Source: Herpomyces periplanetae
Taxonomy: Eukaryota > Ascomycota > Laboulbeniomycetes > Herpomycetales > Herpomycetaceae
DNA length: 64,000 nt
Direction of reading: 5' to 3'
NCBI GenBank assembly: GCA_009733715.1
Contig: WMKJ01000018.1
Span: 94,650-158,649 of the forward strand
The notes beneath the pieces were generated by a model. The model was not told the DNA's origin and did not search any database. It saw only the letters and a list, made by a program, of their open reading frames with translations. Positions within the stretch are counted from its first letter, which is position 1. Each line of letters starts with the position of its first letter. Made by a program: the position numbers and the translations under genes. This document shows positions 1 to 9,701 of the stretch, in pieces.

Positions 1-790
1 CTCTTCTTCTCCCTTCAGCATCTTTTATCTCCACACCGCCACATCACGTGACCTCTACTCCCTCCGCTTATCTGTATCATCGAAATACTCTTCTCTTGGG
101 TTCACGATGTATTAAAATTGGAGATTTTAGTGTACGATAATCGGTCCAGATCACATTTCAATCTACAATTTCAGGCAACCCTAGTTCAGTTTAATCCATC
201 CATTTGGTAACTCGCTTGACTTTTCATTGATGATGTGATTAAATGATTTGCTCATTTTCTCGGAAAGCTTTCCACATAATCGCGTCAAACCTTACAGACG
301 TTTACTCTTACCCGGTCATCTCTTCCGCATTTTTTAACAATTTTCATTGGCGCAGCTCAAGCATAGCCGTTCAATCGATCCATAAACCCTTCTGTTTACC
401 TTTCATTCATGATATAACACGGCGCAACAATCCTGATTTTCTTAATTAATCGGGTTAAAGTAATAGGGACGCCTATCTGCAAAACTTTTCTTCGTTAGTA
501 AAATCCGCATACACCTTTAATTTTATCGTACCCATGTTGCTTACAGAATTTCTGCCATTTATCGAAGAATGAGCTTCTTAATCACTTCACCTTGACGTAA
601 GTATATGAAATTTTGTCAATCCGCTTTTACAAACATTACAGCCACTTACTTCTCATTTTTATAGAGTAATGCATCGCTAGTCCTCGTTCAATCTGCACCA
701 TTTCTCTCAAAACAGTTACCCATCGTCTACTCTAGTTTATGCTTCTCAGACTTTGCGCCGGTAAATGCCTTATACACGGGCAATTTGGTT
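1..790. other. 5' flank of the FAB1 gene, no gene recognised
   Basis: No ORF here resembles a known protein, and no FYVE zinc-finger pattern is visible in any frame. A TCACGTGA palindrome lies at 44-51. A possible 45-nt leader intron runs from a GTAAGTAT donor at 597 to an acceptor ending at 641. The only ATG just before it reaches a stop almost at once, so this part would be untranslated. Confidence 0.5.
44..51. promoter_or_regulatory. TCACGTGA palindrome (E-box / Cbf1-like site)
   Basis: A perfect TCACGTGA palindrome lies about 740 bp upstream of the FAB1 start. CACGTG is the known core for bHLH factors such as Cbf1 and Pho4. The same core recurs in many other intergenic spaces of this window. 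The function is inferred. Confidence 0.35.
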
Positions 791-3700
791 ATGTCCAAAC
801 TGCTGGATTTAAATATTACGACAAAATTCAGGCTTGATGATCAAGATGATGACGATGATGACCTTTCCCCTTCGAATATTAAATCGGCAGATTCATCGTC
901 TGTACTACATTCCTCTCGTCATGACCTTTTGCCGCTTCACACTCGTCGCAGCAGCTTTAATCATGCTGATGTTGCAAGTTTACATTCTCCTTTACTAAAA
1001 ATTTGTAAAAGTCACGATGCAATTTATGATCGTTTTCACCCAATCCTCACTCGGTCTCGCCTTTCCCTTCATTCATACTCGGCTCGAAGCCATACGTTTC
1101 ATGAACTTAATCGGAAACCTTCTCTTGTCCTTCGCGATATTCCTTCGCCTCCCGTTCCTCTAGATCAAGCCGGTATTAATCATGTTCATCAAATTCTCAA
1201 GCAATTACTCGCCCAGTTAAACGTCCCAAATGAAATTGACTGGGAAAATCTCTTATCCCCAATAATTTTTAAGTGTGTTGACAGTGTCTGCCCGGACGTT
1301 CAACGAAACGATGAGATTGACATACGTTACTATATTAAATTGAAAAAAATATTATCACAACGTGGCATAGATGCTTCTCACGTTTCTGGTGTAGTTTTTT
1401 CAAAGAATACTGCACTTAAAAGTATGCATCGAAAATTAACCAATCCTCGTATAGCATTAATTACATTTCCTATTGAATATGCACAAAGTCAATCCCATTT
1501 ACTAAGTCTTGATGCTGTCATTGCTGAAGAAGTGGATTATTTGCAAAGCTTAGTCTCGCGCATCGCATCCCTTAATGTGGATTTACTCTTTGCACAGAAA
1601 AACGTTGCCGGGCTTGCTATGAAATACCTTAATGAAGCAAAAATAGTCGTGATTCATCATGTTAAACCGTCGGTTATTAACGCAATTTCTCGGTGTACTC
1701 AAGCTCGTATTATTTCATCTGCCGATGCACTTCTCCCTGGCATCATTGGGCTTGGAGCATGTGAAAACTTTGACGTCAAAACTTATGTTTTTAATGGCAT
1801 TAAGAAAACGTATATATACTTAACTGGTTGTCCACCTAAACTGGGCTGTAGCATCGTCATTCGTGGTCCAGATATGGAAATTTTACGCAAGATTAAGTGT
1901 ATGACGGAGTTTATGTGCTATGTGGTGTACAATTTGAAGCTTGAAACGTCTTTATTGGAGAATGAATTAGTAACTTATACTCCAGATGAGCGGGATATGA
2001 CATCTGCCAATGTAATTAGCTTTACACCGTTGGAGACTGGTGCTAAAGAGACTCGCAAAACTGAGAGTAAATCCGGGGAATTGTCTTTATCTGGCGTTAC
2101 GAGTTCCTTGCGAGCGGAAGGGGACCAGAAATATATTTCTAAAATTATATCCGTATCCCCATCTGTTCAGTTTATGCAACCGTATCTTTTGAGTAGAACC
2201 CGCGAGCATGAAGAAATTCTTGCCAAATTGAAAGCTATGTTGGATAAGTATCGTTTGATCAAACAAGAGTTTCCCGAAAGTGAATATGCGGGACACGAAG
2301 CAAAATTTAACCTAATTCAACCCGAAATAGTTCAGCAAGTTATTGAGAATCCGTCAAAGCAAATGTTGGACTTTCTCTTTGCTTTGTACGATGCTGAGAA
2401 TGATAAGTATACTCACTCACATCAAACTCAGAAACGACAATGGGAAGTGTATCTATCGGAGAACCGCGACTTATTTGATCCGTTTCACCATCAAAAGATT
2501 GCCATTTTATACGGCATGATAAACTCAGTTAAATGTACACCATGTATTGGGCCAGAGGTATTTGGATTGTCATATTATAATGACCGGGATCCAGAGGAAG
2601 GCTACGCTGCAGATATTACACTTGGCCAGTATGTGGAGGATTTGTGCAGTAATGCTCACACAGTATGTAATATTAATGGATGCACGGAAATTCTTTTGAA
2701 CCACCATCGACAGTATGTTCACGGATACGGGCAATTGAGCGTGTTCATGGCGGAGTGCCCAACTCGGTCGCCTAATAAAGAAAATCTGATTTTCATGTGG
2801 AGTCAGTGTAGGATATGCAACTATGAAAGTCCAGCTGTTAAAATGTCGAATTCAACATGGAAGTACTCATTTGCAAAGTATCTGGAACTTTCATTCTGGA
2901 GCAAAAGTATGCATCTAAAATCGGAAAAGTGTGCGCATGACGTTTATGTGCACCACACGCGTTATTTCGGGTTTAATAATGTATGCTTAAAGATACAGTA
3001 TGATAAGATTCAGCTTCATGAACTCCTAGTTCCCTCACCTACAATAGCGTGGAAGGTTGAGAGAGATTTACGACTCAAGAATGATCAGTTTCAGAGTATA
3101 CGTGACCGATTGGAAAAATTTATCTTGTCAGTGCACAATCGCCTGCAGAGTATACGCATTGAAAACATAGCGACAGATAAAACGGAAGCTTGCGTTATGG
3201 AAATTGAACGGATGCGCAAACAGATTGATAGTGATAGTGTGAGATTGATGAAACTTTTGGAAAATGAGTATATGAACTCCAAGTACTATGAGATACTTCC
3301 GATGAACAATGCTGTTCGTGCGCACCAAGAATGTGCACTGATGTGGGATGAAGAGTTTGCAGAGTTTGAGCGAGCCTTTTTTCCTTCATCTACCGATCTA
3401 CGACAGCTTGCAACTCTACAGTTTCGCAAACTTTTTCTGGATAAGTATGATAACTCAAACATCATACAAACTACTGAGGAAGTTGAAATACAGGCACGCG
3501 AGAGTGAATCAGTAGCCAATGTGACGGCAACTGGTACATGTGAAAAATCAACCAATGAAACAGGGGATGTGACTGGATTGAAAGGTGTTACAAACGTGGT
3601 GACTACAATTACACCGACCTCAGATTGTAGGGTTGAAGGTGTGAATCCTAAGCTAACACCATGTGGCAGCTGCGTCAAAAGTGAAGAGTTGGCAGCGCGG

Positions 3701-5626
3701 ATGTCGAATTTATCAAAGCAAGATATTAAAAGTGGTGTGAAGAAGGGAGGTGGAGAGTTGTCCCAGGTAGAAAAGGTTGGAACATCTGGGAAGAGCGAAA
3801 ATGGAGGTCCAATTCGTGATTCAGTAGGGAAGTGTGAAGTCAAAGGAGGTGGTAAGTCTATCGAGCGTAAAGACTCAGGTGATACCAAAGCAATTTCAAT
3901 GGATACAAGAGCTGTAGAGGTCGCTAAAACCGAGACCTCGTATAATCGGGATGGGAATGGAGGAGGAATAAGCCGATCGACGAGTGGGTTGGGCTTAGCG
4001 CCTTCACTTTCGTTTCGAAAAAAGAATTCACGAGTGTCTAGTTTGGCGCGACATTTTGAAAAATTGAGCCGAGAGTTTGAGCAGCAAAGAGTTGAAGAGC
4101 AAAGGTTGAGAGCAGCAAAAGCTAGCCGGGGACGCTTACACGCTTCAGTATCTTCGAAGTTTCTCGTTGAAGTGTATCAGGATGCACAAGACGCGGTGAA
4201 AGATGAAGGACAAATAGAAGAGGATACAACAGGGCAAGCGATTGAAAAACCCAAAGGCATTGGTGGGGAACCGATTAAAACAGATCAGCAGCCAACTGTG
4301 CTGACGCAGCTGACAACATTGCCATTGAGTTTATCAGAATTCAAGGAAAAAGAGAAGGTGAAGTTAGACGGTAAAGTGGATAGAGTAACTGAGTCGGAGG
4401 GAGAAAAAGAACGGGACATTGGAAATTCGAGTTTAGAATACCCTGGTGACGGGCAAATTGAACTTCCAAAACATGAGAAGTCGTCAATTATGAAGATGTT
4501 AGCAAGCTTTTGGTCGGAAAGATCAGCGAGCGGTTGGACAGGATTGGACTATCCGTTACTAGCTTCGGAGCACATATGGGATGATTCTACGATAATTCTT
4601 AGAGAGGACGAGCCAAGTTCAGTTATCGCTTTAGCCTTGTCAAGCTCGGACTATTTAGCGCGAGTGGAAGAATTCCGAGGAGGAGTAGACGACGGTAAGA
4701 AAGAAATTCAGTGTGAGGATGAGGCGTTGGAACGGAATCTACTTTTTGAAGAAAATACCAACATTCGTTACGAGTTTAAAAGTCGAGATTTACGCGTGCA
4801 GTGTAAGATATTTTATGCCGAGTCGTTTGATGCACTACGACGTAAATGTGGAATTGAAGAGCGATTTGTGGAATCGTTGTCCCGATGTCTTAAGTGGGAC
4901 AGTAAGGGTGGAAGGACCAAATCGTTATTTATGAAAACTTTAGATGACCGATTTATCTTGAAGTCTCTGTCAGCATCAGAGGCCAATTCATTTTTCAAAT
5001 TTGCGCCTAATTACTTTGCGTTTATGCATAAAACTTTGTTTAAAGGGCTACCGTCGATAATGGCTAAGATGGTGGGATTCTTCCATGTGACGATTCGTAG
5101 TCTTGGGAATAGTGGAACAGAAAGCTTTAATTGGTTCATGCTAGTACTAGAAAACATATTTTACGATAGAGAGTTAAGCCGGCGATTTGACTTAAAAGGA
5201 TCGATGCGCAATCGCAAAATTCAAAGTACTGGGGAAGAAGATGAAGTTCTACTTGATGAAAACCTGGTGGACATAATATTCGAACGACCGATATTTGTGC
5301 GAGATCATTCCAAGAAAATGTTTCAGGCAAGCGTGTGGAATGATACTCTTTTCTTGTCAAAGCAGAACGTAATGGATTACAGTTTGCTTGCGGGTTTTGA
5401 TGATTCTCGTGGCGAAATTACAGTAGGCATTATAGATTGTATCCGAACCTATACGTGGGACAAGAAAGTAGAATCATGGATTAAGGACAGGGGAAAAAGT
5501 AAACCGACAATTATGAGTCCCAAGGAATATAGAAACAGGTTCCGGATAGCGATGTCATCGTACATCCTAGAAGCACCAACGTGCTGGAGTGATGCAAGCC
5601 AGCAATCAAGCGGAGGGAGCACATAA
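791..5626 (+). CDS. FAB1: 1-phosphatidylinositol-3-phosphate 5-kinase (Fab1/PIKfyve family), no FYVE domain
   Basis: This single-exon gene encodes 1611 aa from the first ATG (791). The family makes PI(3,5)P2 from PI3P on the vacuole or late endosome. A chaperonin (GroEL-apical-like) region lies at about 200-400. The Cys-rich Fab1-specific linker follows at about 580-760 (CIGPEVFG, CRICNYESP), then a long low-complexity, charged, Ser/Gly-rich spacer. The PIPK catalytic domain occupies about 1320-1600. It shows a glycine loop region with DDRFILK, the DLKGSMRNR motif, KQNVMDYSLLAGFDD, and IIDCIRTYTWDKKVE near the end. The protein starts directly with a short acidic stretch and has no FYVE finger, unlike yeast Fab1 or PIKfyve but like some plant isoforms. 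Lipid targeting must then rely on other regions or on partners such as Vac14. An unseen upstream exon beyond the window edge cannot be fully excluded. Confidence 0.93.
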   Translation: MSKLLDLNITTKFRLDDQDDDDDDLSPSNIKSADSSSVLHSSRHDLLPLHTRRSSFNHADVASLHSPLLKICKSHDAIYDRFHPILTRSRLSLHSYSARSHTFHELNRKPSLVLRDIPSPPVPLDQAGINHVHQILKQLLAQLNVPNEIDWENLLSPIIFKCVDSVCPDVQRNDEIDIRYYIKLKKILSQRGIDASHVSGVVFSKNTALKSMHRKLTNPRIALITFPIEYAQSQSHLLSLDAVIAEEVDYLQSLVSRIASLNVDLLFAQKNVAGLAMKYLNEAKIVVIHHVKPSVINAISRCTQARIISSADALLPGIIGLGACENFDVKTYVFNGIKKTYIYLTGCPPKLGCSIVIRGPDMEILRKIKCMTEFMCYVVYNLKLETSLLENELVTYTPDERDMTSANVISFTPLETGAKETRKTESKSGELSLSGVTSSLRAEGDQKYISKIISVSPSVQFMQPYLLSRTREHEEILAKLKAMLDKYRLIKQEFPESEYAGHEAKFNLIQPEIVQQVIENPSKQMLDFLFALYDAENDKYTHSHQTQKRQWEVYLSENRDLFDPFHHQKIAILYGMINSVKCTPCIGPEVFGLSYYNDRDPEEGYAADITLGQYVEDLCSNAHTVCNINGCTEILLNHHRQYVHGYGQLSVFMAECPTRSPNKENLIFMWSQCRICNYESPAVKMSNSTWKYSFAKYLELSFWSKSMHLKSEKCAHDVYVHHTRYFGFNNVCLKIQYDKIQLHELLVPSPTIAWKVERDLRLKNDQFQSIRDRLEKFILSVHNRLQSIRIENIATDKTEACVMEIERMRKQIDSDSVRLMKLLENEYMNSKYYEILPMNNAVRAHQECALMWDEEFAEFERAFFPSSTDLRQLATLQFRKLFLDKYDNSNIIQTTEEVEIQARESESVANVTATGTCEKSTNETGDVTGLKGVTNVVTTITPTSDCRVEGVNPKLTPCGSCVKSEELAARMSNLSKQDIKSGVKKGGGELSQVEKVGTSGKSENGGPIRDSVGKCEVKGGGKSIERKDSGDTKAISMDTRAVEVAKTETSYNRDGNGGGISRSTSGLGLAPSLSFRKKNSRVSSLARHFEKLSREFEQQRVEEQRLRAAKASRGRLHASVSSKFLVEVYQDAQDAVKDEGQIEEDTTGQAIEKPKGIGGEPIKTDQQPTVLTQLTTLPLSLSEFKEKEKVKLDGKVDRVTESEGEKERDIGNSSLEYPGDGQIELPKHEKSSIMKMLASFWSERSASGWTGLDYPLLASEHIWDDSTIILREDEPSSVIALALSSSDYLARVEEFRGGVDDGKKEIQCEDEALERNLLFEENTNIRYEFKSRDLRVQCKIFYAESFDALRRKCGIEERFVESLSRCLKWDSKGGRTKSLFMKTLDDRFILKSLSASEANSFFKFAPNYFAFMHKTLFKGLPSIMAKMVGFFHVTIRSLGNSGTESFNWFMLVLENIFYDRELSRRFDLKGSMRNRKIQSTGEEDEVLLDENLVDIIFERPIFVRDHSKKMFQASVWNDTLFLSKQNVMDYSLLAGFDDSRGEITVGIIDCIRTYTWDKKVESWIKDRGKSKPTIMSPKEYRNRFRIAMSSYILEAPTCWSDASQQSSGGST

Positions 5627-5832
5627 TGTTATATTAGGGAAAATCAAAGCGCCTAGTCGACAGTACACACAATTTGTCTGATATGGCTAATTGGAAGAAA
5701 ATAAAAAGAAAAAATTTTAATAGGTTTAAGACTACTAACACAGTGATGAAAGCGAAGATTAGATAGAAAATGAACGTTTAAAGTAAAGTGGCAAACAAAT
5801 TTCATTTGCGTGTACAGGCATATTTGAGGAAA

Positions 5833-6913
5833 TTAAGCAAAAGTCAAAAAGTAAAGAAAAATAGGGAGAACAGATATAAATGACGATGAAGATGGGTAAT
5901 AGGAGGATGCGGAGCCCGTGAATTGGAGAACCGAGCGATGGGTTGACGAAGGAGATGCGGATTGAGTTGACGTGGGTAATAGAGCAGACGAGGCTAAACT
6001 AGGGAAATCCTCGAGTGAAGACATAGGCGGTACGGGAGGTGGTGGAGCGGCGACGGGCGGGAAGACATCCAAAGCAGCGGATTGAACCGAAAATGTGGGC
6101 ACCCCAGTCTGAGAATTAAGGTACGCGGTAGTGGTAACAGTGACAGTCGGATAGGTCAGTGCCGAGTTAATTAAATTTGAGGGCGAGGCATGAGCTAGCG
6201 GCAGGGATTGGGCTAACGACTGGGAAGCTGGAGCAGACTCGGGATTCATTGCGACGCTGAAAGGAGAGGGATTGGACGCCGAAGACCCAACTCCACCAGG
6301 CGGGGCAGATGCAGCAGCAGATTGACGAGCTGTTGCAGCTACCTGTGAGAGAGATTGAGATTGTTTAGAGGCGGCTTGAGCGCAGGTAGCAGGATCATTT
6401 CCCTTAATATATAAAATTAATTAGTGAGAGTACAGCAAAAGGTTATGGTAGATTTCGAGGAAGATAATGAAGATTAAACGGTAAACTTACGTTGGGGCAA
6501 CAGAAGTCTTGAGAGAAGCAAAAGGATTGACCGGGACATGCCCATGTGTTACTACAACAGGAATCTCCCAATTGAGGATTGTAACAAATTCGAGACGAGT
6601 TGGCCGATTTTTCACGACACGTTACATAACCGGAACCGAAAGCCTCAGCGCAAGTGTTTCCGAGGGCCATCATACTTTCAGGCTTAAAAGATTTTTCGTG
6701 GCGTGGAAACAAGGTTAAATTGCCCGTGGATGAAGCATACGTATTGTTAGAATTCGCGGTTTGTTGAAGGTGGCGAATGTTAACTAGAGTCTGATCAAGG
6801 TAATTGGCATGGGAAGGTGAATGTGAGGTCACGAAAGATTGACCGTGAACAATTGGTAAAGAGGTGAGCAGCAGGAGGCAACCTGCAGGAAAAGCAGCTA
6901 TAGTGGAAATCAT
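5833..6913 (-). CDS. Secreted Cys-rich protein with Ser/Thr-rich, probably GPI-anchored tail
   Basis: Two exons: 6491-6913 and 5833-6402, with an 88-nt phase-0 intron (GTAAGTTTAC...TTAAG). The product is 330 aa. The start at 6913 gives a clean signal peptide (MISTIAAFPAGCLLLLTSLP, mature end near residue 25). An upstream in-frame GTG is not needed. A compact Cys domain at about 88-150 has the spacing CAEAFGSGYVTC, CYNPQLGDSCC, CPGQSFCF, DFCCPNG, DPATC; the last part is restored only by splicing. A long Ala/Ser/Thr/Pro stalk follows. The extreme C-terminus is hydrophobic (SFISVLPIFLYFLTFA) after small residues, as in GPI signals. Similar Cys-rich proteins are common in filamentous ascomycetes and are generally uncharacterised cell-surface proteins. 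The role is unknown. Confidence 0.8.
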
Positions 6914-8211
6914 GATTTTAAGCAGAAAAACGGACACTGCGAAGTTAAAGTGAATGAGTTAAGTTGCGCGATCAGTGAAAGGGTCAGGCCTAGGTTAATA
7001 ATGAGATGAGATACACACACTCTCTCGCACACATGTACACGCACACGGTGGATTGTCAAACGACGGAAAAAAATAGCTTGGAAGTATGTTAAAGGAGCTA
7101 GAAAAGAGATGGAAGATAGAGGTAAAATCGGAGGGAGAAAAAGTGACGGAGAGGGCATTAAATAGATTTTATAGGGAGCAAGGGAGCAAAAGCGGGTGAG
7201 AAATTGATTGATATTAGTGACACAATGATTTCTTAAGTGAACATCCGGTGAATTAAGGAGAGTGCATGGCAGAAGTGGCGTGATCCACGAGCAAGATTAC
7301 ATAGAGGGTGGTATGGAAAGGAACGTACAAGTTGACAAAGCGGTTGAAACAAGGCTGATGTGAGACTGAGCAATTTGGAAATAGAGAGCGAACGAATCGC
7401 AGGCTGGTTGAGCGAAAGAATTACAAATTCAGCGTGCAAGCATGTGCACAAAAAGGAAAAAGTGATGATTATGGGAAATTGAGGCGATTAGGCGGACAGA
7501 TAAAAATCGAAATGGTGTGAATGCGGGAGGGAGAATTGAAGGTTGTTGCAACTAGAGTTGGAGTGGACGCGAGGGCGGATGATCTTTCTCATTGTGATGA
7601 ATTGGATATGAATGAGTGAATCAGCGAGCAACAAAACGGCACACCAGGTTAGGATAACGACGGGAGGGGAAACTGATTAGGGAAGAAGCGGGAAGATGGG
7701 GGCAGGGAAGAATTAAAAGGTGGTAAATAGAGTTTACCAGCACGTAAATAGTGAGAATTTGGGGGAAAGGGGGTAATTGAGAAGAATTAAATACCCGGAG
7801 GATGCAAAACAAGGCTAAGTGCATGCATGGGTAAAGTTATACGCACATGTTGTGTACGCCACGGTTCACGGCGCACGATGCACGGCACATAGCTTGCACA
7901 AAGTTAACTGGGGAGTGGTGGAGCAAAAAGGTTAAATATTAATTTAATCCGACGGGTGGATAGGCAAGCGGGTGGACGGACGAGCAATGGATTGAAGAAA
8001 CGTTCCATAAGGTGGAAATTTAACGCAAAAAAAGAGATTAAAAGCCGAAGGCACGAAAGTTTCCTAAATAGGAAAAGAGGGGGAATTTGGGGAGTGATTT
8101 CTTTTTCTGGAGCGGGAAAGATGAGATGGACGGGACGTTTGGGGAAAGAAGGGACGGGACGAGGGGTTACAGGCCTTCCTATTCGAGCAAGTCTGGCAGC
8201 CCTGTTCAGCC
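6914..8211. other. Long intergenic region, purine-rich on + strand
   Basis: About 1.3 kb lie between the Cys-rich gene start and the SNARE gene 3' end. The + strand is strikingly A/G-rich, so the strand read by the minus-strand gene is C/T-rich. A short alternating CA/CT tract lies near 7010-7050. ORFs here have biased composition and no recognisable domains. It probably holds the promoter and leader of the Cys-rich gene and the 3' UTR of the SNARE gene. Confidence 0.5.
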
Positions 8212-9448
8212 CTACGAACGCTTATTAATCAATACAAACACCGCTACTGCTATAGCCGCCGCTATTAATATTAAAACTAGGTTTCGTTGCGCCGCCATAT
8301 CGACGGTCCGTGTTAATATTCTCTTGCCAGATAATCACATAACAAAAATTAACAAACTATACGTTAACTTACCTAGTATCCCCAGACACCACCATTTTCG
8401 CTTGCGAGTTTTCCGGGCTGTTTCAACACCCTTTTCAAGCTCTTCATTACTATGGACCAGATTTTCATACGTTTCCTCCGCATTATTCTCGATTTTAGCT
8501 ACCTGAACTTCCCCTTGTTCAATCACTACACGATCCAAATCTTCAAAAAGTTGTGCTAGTTCAACCATCTGTCGTTCAAGTTGTTGAATGTTGGCATGTC
8601 GGTCTTGAATCCGTCCTAGCGTTTCTTGAGCCCGACCACGACGGTTACCATTAAGAAACTTTTAACGGGCCATTGATCAGCACAGCGGAGGGGAGAATTA
8701 TTATCGTTCCCGTGCATAATTTAGTTAGCCAGACGTACATAAAATGGTTGCAAATCCATTGCTTTTTCTATGCCGTATACATCCACATATTCTCTTTTCT
8801 CAGATTACTCACCGCTTGACTGAATACATTCATGTCACCGTTACTTTGGCTCAACACCGCTTCCAGGTCATCCGCTGCATCTGGGTTTACTATTCGATAC
8901 TCTCGTATCATTTGTTCCTTAACATTTTTGCGAATTTCCTGATCCACTTTTTGACTTTCTTGTAAAATCCATCTAACTCTTTCATCAACTCTGTTCACCT
9001 GCGCCGCGTACCTTTCACCAGGTTGTGCCTCCCGCTTTCCCTTAAGCTTGCGCATTCGCGCTACTAAATCACGCATCTCCCCTACTAAATCATCCGCTGC
9101 TATTTCATCGCTTCGTCTTCCATCGTTTAATCCTCGTTGCTTGCGAGCCTCATCTCTTTTCCGCCGCTGTAATTTCTCCGTTAATTCTTCAACTTTCGCG
9201 TCTATATCAAGACATTCTTCTAGTAAGCCGCTTGCGCCAGTTTTAACGCTGGGCCGTACGCCACGGTTCGGTAATCCTCCACCACCACCGCCAACCCTAC
9301 TGGGCAGTCCTCGTGGTATCTGCTGGCCAGACCCGTCAGCAGTATTTCCAATGGCTCCACTTACACGCCGCTGCCTAGCGTATTCGTTACGCTGTTCGTA
9401 CGGGTTATATTCTTCATCAGACCCAAAGTAATCATAATTTCGTGACAT
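8212..9448 (-). CDS. SSO1: Plasma-membrane t-SNARE, syntaxin/Sso family
   Basis: Three exons, 8813-9448, 8373-8658 and 8212-8276, encode 328 aa. Sso-type syntaxins are Qa-SNAREs for exocytic vesicle fusion at the plasma membrane. The first exon carries a Gly-rich N-terminal segment and the helical Habc region (starting near LLEECLDIDAKVEEL). Exon 2 gives the SNARE helix with the zero-layer Gln in VVIEQGEVQ, ending in the basic KTRKRKWW. Exon 3 encodes a C-terminal membrane anchor (LVLILIAAAIAVAVFVLI) and stops after NKRS. Junctions are phase 0 (GCG|GTGAGT...AAAAG|TTT) and phase 1 (CTAG|GTAAGT...CCTAG|TT). The spliced SQA-FLNGNRRG joint matches the family. The ATG at 9448 was chosen because it opens directly into the conserved acidic N-terminus. 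Confidence 0.9.
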
Positions 9449-9701
9449 GCTGGGTTCGTTTAACAAAAAATCAGACAACCGTATTAAATAAACGCCTACC
9501 ATTCTTATTGGGATACCTGCATACTTATGTACATGCTTTGAGTATTAATGCGTACCATACAATACTTTACCATGTTTGCAACGAAATTTTGAAACCCAAC
9601 ACGCAGGCTGAGGCTCTCAAAGCTCAATATGACAAACTTATGTGTTCGATATTCGCTTCAATTTCTAACAACCTTATCACAAGTCCGTATCGTCCTGATA
9701 C

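Noticed and set aside
3286-3888. 200-codon minus-strand ORF inside FAB1
   Set aside because: Antisense shadow of the real FAB1 frame, with low-complexity composition and no domain.
8087-8506. 139-codon + strand ORF
   Set aside because: Lies antisense to the SNARE gene exons 2 and 3 and the 3' flank; composition follows the purine-rich tract.
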